A stretch of 41,136 nt of DNA, from assembly GCA_019347805.1 (NCBI GenBank), contig JAHWKR010000031.1:1-41136 (forward strand), read 5' to 3'. The translations under genes were made by a program, and so were the position numbers. This document shows positions 17,022-25,971 of the stretch, in pieces. Each line of letters starts with the position of its first letter. Position 1 is the stretch's first letter. The notes under the pieces were generated by a model, which was not told where the DNA came from, searched no databases, and saw only the letters and a list, made by a program, of their open reading frames with translations. The stretch comes from Methanobacteriota archaeon. GTDB taxonomy: Archaea > Thermoplasmatota > E2 > JACPAO01 > JAHWKR01.

Positions 17022-17369
17022 ATGAAGAACAAGACCCTCTCGAAGGCCTTCTTCGCGATCTTCGCCCTCGCGTGGCTCATCACCCTGGTCCCGGCCGCGT
17101 CCGCCCAGGGCGAATCCGCCGACAACGCCTCGACCGTCGAGGCCGCCAATGCCCAGGCCCGTGGCCTCATCGCCATCGGCGCCGGACTCGCCGTCGGCCT
17201 CTCCGGCCTCGGCTCCGGCTGGGGTGAGTCGACCATCGGTGCCGCCGCCGTCGGCGCCATGGCCGAGAACGAGAAGCTGTTCGGCCGCGGTCTCATCATG
17301 ACCGTCCTGCCTGAGACGATCGTCATCTTCGGTCTCGTCGTCTCGCTGCTCCTGGTCTTCGTCTTCTAG
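17022..17369 (+). CDS. atpK: A-type ATP synthase proteolipid subunit K/c
   Basis: 115 residues: one two-helix proteolipid unit forming the rotating ion ring, preceded by a cleavable-looking leader (FAIFALAWLITLVPAASAQ). Helix 1 is Gly-rich (GLAVGLSGLGSGWGES), and helix 2 carries the ion-binding carboxylate Glu98 in LPETIVIFG. Many archaeal relatives have ETQ at this place; here it is ETI, which bears on H+ versus Na+ specificity but does not settle it. ATG 17022 is chosen because GGAGG precedes it and the product starts at a proper signal-like segment; the frame upstream is open but is a shadow of atpI. Confidence 0.95.
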   Translation: MKNKTLSKAFFAIFALAWLITLVPAASAQGESADNASTVEAANAQARGLIAIGAGLAVGLSGLGSGWGESTIGAAAVGAMAENEKLFGRGLIMTVLPETIVIFGLVVSLLLVFVF

Positions 17370-17426
17370 ACGCGGACAAAACGGCCCCGAGAGGGGCCAG
17401 ACCTCCATCCAAGGAGGAACACCACC

Positions 17427-17984
17427 ATGGGACTCGAAGTCGTCGTGAACGAGATCATCGAACAAGGCCGCAAGCAGGCCAACGACATCAAGGTCGAAGG
17501 ACTCGAGGAGGCCAAGGCCATCCTCGAGGAGGCCCGGTCGAAGGCCGAGGGCGTCATCGCCGACAAGGCGAAGGAAGCCCAGCGGGACGCCGACCGCCTC
17601 AAGGCGCAGGAACGCGCGCGTGCCGAGTTCGAAGCCAAGAAAAAGGTCCTCTACGCCAAGCGCGCCCTCTGGGACCGCCTGCGAACGGAGGCCGAGGAGG
17701 CGCTCCGCACGCTCCCTGACGAGACCCGTCGGGCGCACCTGCAGGCCCTTTTGGGCCGCGCCGAGCGGCAGGTCGGGGAAGGCACGGCCCACGTCGTGGC
17801 CCGGGACGTCGAAGCGGCACGGGGGCTCACCAAGCTCTCGGTCGAAGGGGACCTCGCCGGCCTCGGTGGCGTCGTCGTCGACTCGGCCGAAGGCGACCTC
17901 AGCCTGGACCTGCGCTACGAGGCGCTCATCGAGTCCGCCTGGCCGATGGTCCTCAAGGAAGAGAGCAAGAGATTGTTCGGGTGA
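17427..17984 (+). CDS. atpE: A-type ATP synthase subunit E
   Basis: 185-residue peripheral-stalk subunit that binds subunit H along its N-terminal coiled coil and the A3B3 head with its C-terminal globular domain. The N-terminal 90 residues are charged helix (EEAKAILEEARSKAEG), then an alpha/beta domain ending GGVVVDSAEGDLSLDLRYE, the conserved end of AtpE, with GVVV and a terminal helix KEESKRLFG. AAGGAGG lies 9 bases before ATG 17427. atpC starts 4 bp after the stop. Confidence 0.96.
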   Translation: MGLEVVVNEIIEQGRKQANDIKVEGLEEAKAILEEARSKAEGVIADKAKEAQRDADRLKAQERARAEFEAKKKVLYAKRALWDRLRTEAEEALRTLPDETRRAHLQALLGRAERQVGEGTAHVVARDVEAARGLTKLSVEGDLAGLGGVVVDSAEGDLSLDLRYEALIESAWPMVLKEESKRLFG

Positions 17985-17988
17985 ATAG

Positions 17989-19071
17989 ATGGGGCTCCGA
18001 CTGTTCCGAAAGACCACCACCGGCACGAGCAACTACGCCTACGCCACGGCGCGCGTGCGCGCCAAGAAAGCGAAGCTCCTGCCGCGCGAGACCTACCTCA
18101 AGATGCTCAAGATCAGCCTCGCCGAGGTCACGCAGGTCATCCGGGACACCGACTACCAGGAACAGGTGGACGCCCTGTCGTCCAAGTTCGAGGGCATCGA
18201 CCTCATCGAGGGGGCCCTCAACGTCAACGAAGAGCAGACCTACAGCCAGGTGCGCGGCTTCGTCGAAGGCGAGGCCAAGGAACTGGTCGGCGCCTTCCTC
18301 GACCGGCACGACTTCCAGGACATCAAGGTGGTCCTCCGCGGCAAGCACTACGGGGCGAGCCAGGAGGAGATCATGAAAGAGCTCCTCATCGAGGACCGTG
18401 AGGAGTTCGACTTCCTCCGTCGCCTCCTCGCCGACGACGTCAAGGGCGTCGACGGTGTCATCGAGATGCTCGGCGAGATGGGCGGAAAGGCGCGCGTGTA
18501 TCACAGCGCGCTCAAGCGGGCGGAAGAGCGGCGCGCCGAAGCGACCCTGTCCGACTACGAGGACGAGCTCGACCGCACCTACTACCAGAACCTCCTCGAG
18601 GTGGTGCGCGCGGACACCGGCGCCAAGAAGCCGTTCCGTCGCTTCATCGAAAAAGAGATCGACATCGTCGACCTCCTCGCCGTCCTGCGCTACCGACGGG
18701 CCCAGCTGCCCTGGGACGAGGTCGAACCCGTGTTGGTGCGCGGCGGCCGCGACCTCGACATCGGCGACCTGCGCCGCATCTACGAGGCCCCGTCCCTGGA
18801 CGACGTCGCGACCGAACTCCACGCCACCTCCATCGGCGACGACCTCGACGCGGCGCTCGCCACCGGCTCCCTGTCGCGGGTCGACATCGCGGCGCGCACC
18901 CATCTCATGGACAGCGCCTCCGGGTTCAGCCACATGAACCCCCTCTCCGTCCTCCCCATCATCGATTATCTCCTCCGCAAGAGGACCGAGGTGCGCAACC
19001 TGCGCGCCATCGCCCGCGGCAAGCAGGCCGGCCTCGACGAGGAGACCATCCAGGACATGCTCATCATCTGA
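17989..19071 (+). CDS. atpC: A-type ATP synthase subunit C
   Basis: 360 residues, the funnel-shaped central subunit (homologue of V-ATPase d) that couples the K ring to the D/F shaft. Helical throughout, with three repeated helical bundles; the segment YAYATARVRAKKAKLLPRE is the usual beginning and LPIIDYLLRKRTEVRNLRAI the conserved end. Length is typical. It sits 4 bp after atpE and 8 bp before atpF. Confidence 0.96.
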   Translation: MGLRLFRKTTTGTSNYAYATARVRAKKAKLLPRETYLKMLKISLAEVTQVIRDTDYQEQVDALSSKFEGIDLIEGALNVNEEQTYSQVRGFVEGEAKELVGAFLDRHDFQDIKVVLRGKHYGASQEEIMKELLIEDREEFDFLRRLLADDVKGVDGVIEMLGEMGGKARVYHSALKRAEERRAEATLSDYEDELDRTYYQNLLEVVRADTGAKKPFRRFIEKEIDIVDLLAVLRYRRAQLPWDEVEPVLVRGGRDLDIGDLRRIYEAPSLDDVATELHATSIGDDLDAALATGSLSRVDIAARTHLMDSASGFSHMNPLSVLPIIDYLLRKRTEVRNLRAIARGKQAGLDEETIQDMLII

Positions 19072-19079
19072 GGGAAACC

Positions 19080-19388
19080 ATGCAAGAGATCGCGGTCATC
19101 GGAAGCCCAGAATTCGTCCTCGGGTTCCGCCTCGTCGGCGTACGCGCCACACGCGAGGCGACCGAGCCCAGGCAACTCGCCGAGGCGGCCACCGCGATGC
19201 TCGGCCGGTCCGACATCGGGATCCTGGTCATGGACCAGGAAGACTACGGCCGGCTCCCTGAAGATCTCAGGACCCAGCTCCGTGGGAGCATCCGACCGAC
19301 GCTCGTCGCCATCGGACTCACGGAAGACTCCGCCCTCCGGGAACAGATCAAACAAGCAGTAGGTGTCGACCTATGGAAAGACAACTAG
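19080..19388 (+). CDS. atpF: A-type ATP synthase subunit F
   Basis: 102 residues, the small Rossmann-like shaft subunit that binds D. Characteristic pieces are [36 protein letters not shown] and [12 protein letters not shown]. It begins 8 bp after atpC and overlaps atpA by 16 bp, so translation is coupled. Confidence 0.96.
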   Translation: MQEIAVIGSPEFVLGFRLVGVRATREATEPRQLAEAATAMLGRSDIGILVMDQEDYGRLPEDLRTQLRGSIRPTLVAIGLTEDSALREQIKQAVGVDLWKDN

Positions 19389-21142
19389 GACAGATCTATC
19401 GAGTGTCCGGTCCCGTCGTGACGGCCGTGGGCATCAAGCCGCGGATGTACGACATCGTGAAGGTCGGTCACGAAGGCCTCATGGGCGAGGTCATCCAGAT
19501 CGAGCGAGAAAAAAGCATCATCCAGGTGTACGAAGACACCTCCGGCATCAAGCCCGGAGAGCCCGTCGAGAACACCGGACTGCCCCTTGTCGTCGAACTG
19601 GGTCCTGGCCTCCTCAAGAGCATCTATGACGGGATCCAGCGCCCCCTTCCGGTCCTCCAGGACAAGATGGGCGACTTCATCGAGCGCGGGGTCACCGCCA
19701 ACGGTCTCGACCGCGAGAAGAAGTGGGAGTTCACCGCCACCGCCAAGGTCGGCGACGCCGTCTCCGGTGGCATGGTGCTCGGCACCGTCCAGGAATCGGC
19801 ATCGGTCGAACACAAGATCCTGGTCCCCCCGAACGCCAAGGGCACCCTCAAGGCGCTCTCGTCCGGCACCTACACCGTCGAAGAGACCATCGGCACCCTC
19901 GACGACGGCACCGAGCTGCAGCTCATGCACAAGTGGCCGGTCCGTGTGCCGCGCCCCTCCAAGGAGAAGCTCCTCCCGGACATCCCGCTTGTGACCGGTC
20001 AGCGCATCCTGGACGGCCTCTTCCCGCTCGCCAAGGGCGGCACCGCGGCCATCCCCGGACCGTTCGGCTCCGGCAAGACCGTCACCCAGCAGGCGCTCGC
20101 CAAGTGGTCCGACGCCCAGGTGGTCGTCTACATCGGCTGCGGCGAACGCGGCAACGAGATGACCGAGGTCTTGACCGAGTTCCCCGAACTCGAGGACCCC
20201 CAGTCCGGCAACCCCCTCATGGACCGGACGGTGCTCATCGCCAACACCTCCAACATGCCTGTGGCGGCCCGTGAGGCGTCCGTCTACACCGGTGTGACGC
20301 TCGCGGAATACTACCGCGACCAGGGCTACGATGTGGCGCTCATGGCCGACTCGACCTCGCGCTGGGCCGAAGCCATGCGTGAGATCTCCTCCCGGTTGGA
20401 AGAGATGCCCGGTGAGGAAGGCTATCCCGCCTACCTTGCCGCGCGGTTGTCCGAGTTCTACGAGCGCGCCGGCCGTGTCATCACCAAGAGCGGCTCTGAA
20501 GGCTCCGTCTCCGTCATCGGTGCGGTCTCCCCGCCCGGCGGCGACTTCTCGGAGCCGGTCACCCAGAACACCCTCCGTATCGTGAAGGTCTTCTGGGCGC
20601 TCGACGCCAAGCTCGCCCAACGCCGCCACTTCCCCGCCATCAACTGGCTCAACTCGTACTCGCTCTACAACGCCTCGCTCGCCCCCTGGTTCCGTGAGAA
20701 CGTCGCCGAGGACTGGAACGAGGTGCGCAACGAGTGCATGGAGATCCTGCAAAAAGAATCGGAACTGCAGGAGATCGTGCAATTGGTCGGCTCCGACGCC
20801 CTTCCCCGCGAAGAGCAACTCGTGCTCGAGGTGGCCCGTATGCTGCGTGAGATCTTCCTGCAGCAGAACGCCTTCCACGACGTCGACACCTACGCGCCGC
20901 TTAGCAAGCAATACCAGATCATGAAGACCATCCTCGGCTTCAGCGAGAAGGCCAAGGAAGCGATGTCGGCCGGTGCGCCGGTCGCCAAGATCATCGCCAT
21001 CCCGGCCCGTGACGAACTGGCCAAGGCGCGCTTCGAGGAGGACTTCGACACCCTCATCGGGGACATCCAGAAGCAGATGGACACCCAGCTCGAGGGCGTC
21101 ATCAAGGAATCCCGCACCCAGCTCGGGGAGGTGACCGCGTGA
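19373..21142 (+). CDS. atpA: A-type ATP synthase catalytic subunit A
   Basis: 589 residues, the ATP-hydrolysing/synthesising subunit of the A3B3 head. The P-loop GPFGSGKT lies at 229-236 and is preceded by the A-subunit-specific non-homologous insert (about 110-190). Other family motifs are [13 protein letters not shown] with the catalytic Glu region, [16 protein letters not shown] and [18 protein letters not shown]. No intein or truncation is seen. Start ATG 19373 lies inside the end of atpF; the stop overlaps the atpB GTG by four bases (GTGA). Confidence 0.98.
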   Translation: MERQLGQIYRVSGPVVTAVGIKPRMYDIVKVGHEGLMGEVIQIEREKSIIQVYEDTSGIKPGEPVENTGLPLVVELGPGLLKSIYDGIQRPLPVLQDKMGDFIERGVTANGLDREKKWEFTATAKVGDAVSGGMVLGTVQESASVEHKILVPPNAKGTLKALSSGTYTVEETIGTLDDGTELQLMHKWPVRVPRPSKEKLLPDIPLVTGQRILDGLFPLAKGGTAAIPGPFGSGKTVTQQALAKWSDAQVVVYIGCGERGNEMTEVLTEFPELEDPQSGNPLMDRTVLIANTSNMPVAAREASVYTGVTLAEYYRDQGYDVALMADSTSRWAEAMREISSRLEEMPGEEGYPAYLAARLSEFYERAGRVITKSGSEGSVSVIGAVSPPGGDFSEPVTQNTLRIVKVFWALDAKLAQRRHFPAINWLNSYSLYNASLAPWFRENVAEDWNEVRNECMEILQKESELQEIVQLVGSDALPREEQLVLEVARMLREIFLQQNAFHDVDTYAPLSKQYQIMKTILGFSEKAKEAMSAGAPVAKIIAIPARDELAKARFEEDFDTLIGDIQKQMDTQLEGVIKESRTQLGEVTA

Positions 21143-22542
21143 GCTCCGCCAAGGAATACAAGACCATCACCGAGGTCAAAGGCCCGCTCGTCTTCGTCGA
21201 GAAGACCGAACCCGTCGGCTACGGCGAACTCGTCACGCTCCGTCTCCCTGACGGCTCGGCCAAGCGCGGCCAGGTGCTCGACACGAGCGACGAGACCGTC
21301 GTCGTCCAGGTGTTCGAAGGCACCACCGGCATCGACCGCGAGACCGGTGTCAAGTTCCTCGGCGAGACCCTCAAACTGCCTGTTTCTGAGGACATGCTCG
21401 GGCGCATCTTCAGCGGTGGCGGCAAGCCCATCGACGGCGGCCCCGAGATCGTCCCCGACGAATACCGCGACATCCTCGGCGCGGCCATCAACCCCTACTC
21501 GCGCCAATCGCCCCACGACCCCATCCAGACCGGCATCTCCACCATCGACGCCAACAACACGTTGGTGCGCGGCCAGAAGCTGCCGATCTTCTCCGCCTCC
21601 GGTCTGCCGCACAACGACATCGCGCTGCAGATCGCCCGCCAGGCCAAGGTGCGCGGCGAGGGCGAAGAGTTCGCCGTCGTCTTCGCGGCGATGGGCATCA
21701 CCAACGAGGAAGCCCGCTACTTCATGAAGGACTTCGAGCGCACGGGCGCGCTCAAGAACGCGGTCATCTTCCTCAACCTCGCCGACGACCCCGCCGTGGA
21801 ACGCATCATCACGCCCCGGTTGGCCCTCACCGCCGCGGAATACCTCGCCTACGACCTCGGCAAGCACGTGCTCGTCGTCTTCACCGACGTCACCAACTAT
21901 TGCGAGGCGCTCCGGCAGATCGGTGCCGCCCGTGAAGAGGTCCCCGGCCGCCGTGGTTTCCCCGGCTACATGTACACCGACCTTGCGTCGTTGTACGAAC
22001 GCGCCGGTGTCATCAAGGGCAAACCCGGCTCGGTGACGCAGTTCCCCATCCTGACCATGCCTGGCGACGACATCACCCACCCCATCCCCGATCTTTCGGG
22101 CTACATCACGGAAGGGCAGATCGTCATCTCGCGTGAACTGCACCGCAAAGGCATCTACCCGCCCATCAACGTCCTGCCCTCGCTCTCCCGGCTCATGAAC
22201 GCCGGCATCGGCAAGGGCAAGACACGGGAAGACCACAAGCAGGTGTCCGACCAGCTCTACGCCATGTACGCCGAAGGCCGTGACCTGCGCGGTCTCGTCG
22301 CCATCGTCGGCAAAGGCGCGCTCAGCGAGCGTGACATCAAGATCCTGGAGTTCGCCGACCTCTTCGAAGAGCGGTTCGTGCGCCAGGGCCGCGACGAGGA
22401 CCGTGGCTTCGAGGACTCCCTCGAGATCGGCTGGGAACTGCTCGCCACGCTCCCCGAGAACGTCCTGTCCCGGATCGACAGGAAGACCATGGCGAAATGG
22501 CACCCCAAGAACCGCGGCAAGGAAGAAGCCATGGTGCAGTAG
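21139..22542 (+). CDS. atpB: A-type ATP synthase regulatory subunit B
   Basis: 467 residues, the non-catalytic nucleotide-binding subunit alternating with A. Motifs include [10 protein letters not shown] at the start, [51 protein letters not shown] (in place of a P-loop) and [22 protein letters not shown] 21139 overlaps the atpA stop. Unlike the rest of the operon, it is followed by a 151-bp gap containing a strong hairpin before atpD. Confidence 0.98.
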   Translation: MSSAKEYKTITEVKGPLVFVEKTEPVGYGELVTLRLPDGSAKRGQVLDTSDETVVVQVFEGTTGIDRETGVKFLGETLKLPVSEDMLGRIFSGGGKPIDGGPEIVPDEYRDILGAAINPYSRQSPHDPIQTGISTIDANNTLVRGQKLPIFSASGLPHNDIALQIARQAKVRGEGEEFAVVFAAMGITNEEARYFMKDFERTGALKNAVIFLNLADDPAVERIITPRLALTAAEYLAYDLGKHVLVVFTDVTNYCEALRQIGAAREEVPGRRGFPGYMYTDLASLYERAGVIKGKPGSVTQFPILTMPGDDITHPIPDLSGYITEGQIVISRELHRKGIYPPINVLPSLSRLMNAGIGKGKTREDHKQVSDQLYAMYAEGRDLRGLVAIVGKGALSERDIKILEFADLFEERFVRQGRDEDRGFEDSLEIGWELLATLPENVLSRIDRKTMAKWHPKNRGKEEAMVQ

Positions 22543-22641
22543 GTAGAAGTCTTTCCCACCTTTCCCCTCCGAATCTTTCCATCCGTCCTCTTCACCCGTC
22601 TTCCCTCTCTGTCCGGAGCCCCCCGACCTTCCGAGCATGAC

Positions 22642-22674
22642 TCGGGGGGAGGGGGCGACGCCCCCTCCCCCCGA
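22642..22674 (+). other. 33-nt perfect inverted repeat between atpB and atpD
   Basis: The 16-base arm TCGGGGGGAGGGGGCG and its exact complement are separated by one central A. They can fold into a very stable G/C hairpin ending 20 bases before the atpD start. No T-run follows, so it is not a classical terminator. It may block ribosomes at atpD, protect the mRNA end after processing, or attenuate transcription. The 90 bases before it are strongly pyrimidine-rich on this strand. Confidence 0.8.
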
Positions 22675-22693
22675 ACCCCCACGCGGTGAAATC

Positions 22694-23386
22694 ATGGCCG
22701 ACATCGTCCCGACCCGGAGCGCGCTCATCGACACGAAGCGCAAGATCAAGCTCTCCCAGACGGGCCACAAGCTTCTCAAGATGAAGCGCGACGGCCTCAT
22801 GTACGAGCTCTTCGAACTCCTACCGAAGGTCAAGGACATCCGCAAGAACCTCGTCACCCACTACAACAGCGCCCAGGGGAAGATGGCGGTCGCCCAGGCC
22901 ATCGAGGGACGCATCAACATCAAGAGCATCGCCCACACCCAACAACTCGTCCCCACCGTAAAGGTCGGCGAGAAGAACATCATGGGTGTCGTCGTCCCCA
23001 GCGTCACCGGCGAAGCGGTCCGCAAGACCCTCACCGAGCGCGGCTACGGCATCATCGGCACGAGCCCCCAGATCGACGACGTCGTCGACTCCTTCGAGAT
23101 GCTCGTCGAAGAGATCATCAAGGCCGCCGAGCTCGAGACGACGCTGAAACGGTTGCTCGAAGAGATCGACAAGACCAAGCGCCGTGTCAACGCGCTCGAG
23201 TTCAAGGTCATCCCCGACCTCGAAGCGGCCCGCGACTACATCCTCCTCCGCCTCGAGGAGATGGAACGCGAATCGATCTTCGGCCTCAAGAAGATCAAGG
23301 AGAAGGCACGCCGCCGCGCCAAGGAAGAGGCCGCCGCCCGTGCAGCCGCTCTACCGGAAGCCGAGGCGGCCGTCCCCGCACGTTGA
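22694..23386 (+). CDS. atpD: A-type ATP synthase subunit D
   Basis: 230 residues, the central-shaft coiled coil that rotates inside A3B3. N-terminus MADIVPTRSALIDTKRKIKL is the family signature; the C-terminal helix pair includes KRRVNALEFKVIPDLE and ERESIFGLKKIKEKAR, followed by an Ala/Glu-rich tail. ATG 22694 is chosen over the upstream ATG 22637, because the extra 19 residues would be encoded by the hairpin sequence and are unlike the family. Confidence 0.96.
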   Translation: MADIVPTRSALIDTKRKIKLSQTGHKLLKMKRDGLMYELFELLPKVKDIRKNLVTHYNSAQGKMAVAQAIEGRINIKSIAHTQQLVPTVKVGEKNIMGVVVPSVTGEAVRKTLTERGYGIIGTSPQIDDVVDSFEMLVEEIIKAAELETTLKRLLEEIDKTKRRVNALEFKVIPDLEAARDYILLRLEEMERESIFGLKKIKEKARRRAKEEAAARAAALPEAEAAVPAR

Positions 23387-23658
23387 AGTGGGGGAGGCCC
23401 ATACTGGCTGTGCCGCGACGGCCCGAACCTGTCGGTTGACGAAAGCTTCTCAAGAGCTTGTCCCGATGGATGCGACACAAGGGGGAACAGCGACAATGAT
23501 CCGCGTGCGACCTGGTCGATATATCAACGAGTCCTTCCCGAGCGTGCGGCGACGCCCGCGCCACGGGCAGCCACGACGTGATGGTTAGACCGGCGAGGTC
23601 GCGGCAAGGACGGCAGCGAACCCACCCCGGATGAGTGCGCTCGACCCAAAGGGTGGCC
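23387..23658 (+). other. Gap after the ATP synthase operon, no gene recognised
   Basis: Neither strand shows a convincing gene or RNA here. There is one TATA-like island, GATATATC, near 23518, about 140 bp before the next gene, which could be its promoter with a long leader. The open minus-strand frame across it is Arg/Cys/Pro-rich and looks like a shadow. Confidence 0.4.
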
Positions 23659-24018
23659 ATGGACGAATCCACACCCGGACGCGAATACAAAGGAGCCGAA
23701 TATCCAACCGGTTCCTCCCCCGTCTCACAAGGGGGCACTTATCTGAGCCCATCCCCGCCCGAAGAAAGTACCGCGAACGCGATGGAGAGCGACGAACACG
23801 GACGCATCATCGTCCGTCCCGTCGCCGAAGGCTGGGACGTCGTCGATGAGCACGAGACCATTCTTCTGCACGGCCTCCCCGACGAGAACCGCGCCATCTC
23901 CGAAGCCGAAGAGATCGCCCGCCGGGACGACGCCGAGGTCGAAGTGATCGGGTTGGACGGAAGCACGAAAGAGATCCGGCACTTGGCCGGAGAAGGAAGG
24001 ACGAAAGGGCTCGACTAG
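23659..24018 (+). CDS. Small DUF2188-like protein
   Basis: 119 residues from ATG 23659, where AAAGGGTGG precedes the start. The C-terminal half (GRIIVRPVAEGWDVVDEHE, then AISEAEEIARRDDAEVEVIG and LDGSTKEIRHL) resembles the DUF2188 fold: two short strands, a helix rich in Glu/Arg, and a strand with DG. The N-terminal 40 residues are low-complexity, so ATG 23782 (78 residues) is a possible alternative start. Function unknown; DUF2188 proteins are small cytosolic proteins. Its TAG interlocks with the stop of the SRAP gene (CTAG). Confidence 0.7.
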   Translation: MDESTPGREYKGAEYPTGSSPVSQGGTYLSPSPPEESTANAMESDEHGRIIVRPVAEGWDVVDEHETILLHGLPDENRAISEAEEIARRDDAEVEVIGLDGSTKEIRHLAGEGRTKGLD

Positions 24019-24722
24019 AACAACGTCTGCTGCCCCTTCGGCTCGATCAGTTCCGCGCCGTCCGCCTGCGGCTTGTTGACCTTCCTCGACACCGGCCACA
24101 TCTTCATCCGGGCCGCGTCGAACGGCGCCAAAAGCGGATGCAGCAGTTCCGGGTCGTCGATGGTCGGGTCGAGCCAGAGCGACCAGCCGTCTTGGTCCAT
24201 GATGACCGGCATCCTGTCATGCACCGGACGCAAGAGGTCGTTCGTGTCGGTGGTGAGGATGACACAACTCTGGAACGCCACCTCTTCTCCTTCCAGCTTG
24301 CCGCTCCACTCCGACCACAACCCGGCGAGCGCCATGGGCCGGTCGTCTTGCAAGCGGATGAACATCGGCTGCTTCTCACCGCCCTTCAGCTTCTTCCATT
24401 CATAGAAACCGTCGGCCGGGACGAGGCAACGCTGATGCTTCGCAGCGGTGCGGAACGCCGGTTTTTCGAACACCGATTCCGCCTTGGCGTTGATCATGAG
24501 CGGCATCCCCTCCGGGTCCTTCGCCCATGTCGGGACGAAACCCCAGCGCATCAGGCGACCGACCCGCTCCGGCTCACCGGCCGCGTCGCCCCCCGCGCGC
24601 ACCACGACGATGTCGTCCGTCGGACAGACATTGTACCGCTTCGGGTAATCCGGCACCTCGCCGAGCCCGAAGAGACGCTGCACCACCTCGGCGACGGTGA
24701 AGAGGGAGAAGCGACCGCACAT
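24015..24722 (-). CDS. SRAP domain protein (YedK/HMCES family), abasic-site DNA-protein crosslinker
   Basis: 235 residues. In this family the Cys exposed after Met removal forms a thiazolidine crosslink to abasic sites in single-stranded DNA, shielding them during replication. The protein starts MCGRFSL, so ATG 24722 is right and gives Cys2. Other active-site parts: MINAKAES (Asn), CLVPADGFYEWKK (Glu) and PVHDRMPVI (His). Length and motifs are complete. A TATA box about 25 bp upstream suggests a leaderless mRNA. Confidence 0.93.
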   Translation of the reverse strand: MCGRFSLFTVAEVVQRLFGLGEVPDYPKRYNVCPTDDIVVVRAGGDAAGEPERVGRLMRWGFVPTWAKDPEGMPLMINAKAESVFEKPAFRTAAKHQRCLVPADGFYEWKKLKGGEKQPMFIRLQDDRPMALAGLWSEWSGKLEGEEVAFQSCVILTTDTNDLLRPVHDRMPVIMDQDGWSLWLDPTIDDPELLHPLLAPFDAARMKMWPVSRKVNKPQADGAELIEPKGQQTLF

Positions 24723-24742
24723 CGCGCCGTCAACGACTCGGC

Positions 24743-24752
24743 CGGTTATAGC
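24743..24752 (-). promoter_or_regulatory. TATA box of the SRAP gene
   Basis: Minus-strand GGCTATAACC is centred about 25 bp before ATG 24722, implying transcription starts at or next to the start codon. It lies in the 38-bp gap after the restored lipoprotein frame, so the SRAP gene can be transcribed on its own. Confidence 0.55.
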
Positions 24753-24836
24753 CGTCGCGGTCAACGGAGGATGATGAAGATGTCGGTGCCATAGTCGGAT
24801 GGCGCTTTCACTTCGATCGTGGCGGGATCCTGCACT

Positions 24837-25838
24837 TCAGGCACGAGTTCGATGAGACCCACTTGTCGCGAACGGCTCATCCATGGTGTAATCGATGAGT
24901 TCGACCGGCGCATCGGCCCACAGGTCGTGGAGACTCCATGGAGAACCCGCCGGGAACGACAGCCTGTCGCCTCCACTCATGTATCCGTTCCCGTCCGCAT
25001 CCGCGAAGCGCACCGCTCCATCCTGTGAGGCGGTAAGGTCATCCAACGTCGCGCTCGTCAAAACGGCTCCCGCATCATCGAGCACCTCGAAGAGCACCTC
25101 GGACAAGGGCACCCAATGGGTCATGTCTGCGAGATGGATGGAATCGTGGTCTTCACCATACGTCATCTCGAAGCCGACCGTGGCAGGGAAACGCGGCAGA
25201 GACCTGTCGACGGTAACCGCAACAGGGCCGTACTCGACGGTCGAGACGATCTCGACGTGCAATCGCTCGGAAGACACGGTCGCCTGGCGGGGAAGGTGCG
25301 GCTTCTTGGCATCGATGGTCATCGTCATGTCGGTGCCATTCAACTCCCGCTCGAAGACCACCGATCGGCGTCCGTCGAGCGTGGTGCATCCGGCTTCGTG
25401 GCCATATCCTCCTTCGACGACCGTGAACCCGAAGGCCGAGGGTTCAAGCTCCATCACCATGCCGGCCATCGCTCCACCGGGACGATGGTCCCGGCCATAG
25501 CCCTGATCTCCCTCGCCACCGTTCGACCACCACGCGCCTTGGTAGCGTGCAGTGATCCATTCGACGTCGATCGCCAACATCTCGCCGGCACCATCGAACG
25601 CCCAACGCCGATGCACCTCCTCGTCTGGACCGGTGATGGTCTGGTCGATGTGGAACGCCGGTGCGGTCATCGGGTCGAGAAGAGCCGCCGCCTCTTCGAA
25701 CGCGGCTTTCACGGCCTCTTCGTCATCGATCGAGCCTGGTCCGTCACCGCACAGCATGCTCTCGGCATCAAAATGCCCGACACACCCACTGAACACGGCA
25801 CCCAACGAGCAGGTGGCCACCAACCACGCACGGAGCAT
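24837..25838 (-). CDS. Lipoprotein of unknown function, apparently frameshifted at its C-terminus
   Basis: 333 residues as read. The signal peptide with lipobox VFSGC (Cys19) indicates a lipid-anchored surface protein. The body is beta-rich with a calcium-loop-like DADGNGYMSGGD near residue 285; the domain then breaks off after IDYTMDEPFATSG with an unlikely tail SHRTRA. Removing one G from the GGG at 24858-24860 continues it in frame as LIELVPEVQDPATIEVKAPS and on to a stop at 24761. That tail has coding-like codons, so the native gene probably spans 24761-25838. No enzymatic motif recognised. Confidence 0.75.
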   Translation of the reverse strand: MLRAWLVATCSLGAVFSGCVGHFDAESMLCGDGPGSIDDEEAVKAAFEEAAALLDPMTAPAFHIDQTITGPDEEVHRRWAFDGAGEMLAIDVEWITARYQGAWWSNGGEGDQGYGRDHRPGGAMAGMVMELEPSAFGFTVVEGGYGHEAGCTTLDGRRSVVFERELNGTDMTMTIDAKKPHLPRQATVSSERLHVEIVSTVEYGPVAVTVDRSLPRFPATVGFEMTYGEDHDSIHLADMTHWVPLSEVLFEVLDDAGAVLTSATLDDLTASQDGAVRFADADGNGYMSGGDRLSFPAGSPWSLHDLWADAPVELIDYTMDEPFATSGSHRTRA

Positions 25839-25971
25839 CTGTCCCTCTTTTCCAGCAGGTCCATTTAGGCGACGTGGCCATGCCCCGGATGCCTTTCGTG
25901 CCCGGCCCCAAGGTCCGTTGGCCCCTGGTACGATTGCAAAAAGACCATCGCCTCCCGAACGATGTCCTCCT

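Noticed and set aside
14770..17022. 750-codon minus-strand frame opposite atpI
   Set aside because: Shadow of atpI; low-complexity acidic product, no start context.
16227..17369. 380-codon frame ending at the atpK stop, as a long fused protein
   Set aside because: Only the last 115 codons are protein-like; the upstream part is an Arg/His/Pro-rich shadow of atpI, and a ribosome-binding site precedes ATG 17022.
22642..22674. Hairpin as a transcription terminator of the operon
   Set aside because: No T-run follows and atpD, required for the enzyme, lies directly downstream with no other promoter seen.
23387..23658. Possible stable RNA (tRNA, RNase P or SRP RNA) in the gap
   Set aside because: No T-loop consensus, no cloverleaf and no conserved RNase P or SRP segments could be found by eye.
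23295..23738. 147-codon minus-strand frame after atpD
   Set aside because: Arg/Cys/Pro-rich, overlaps atpD and the DUF2188-like gene, no family features.
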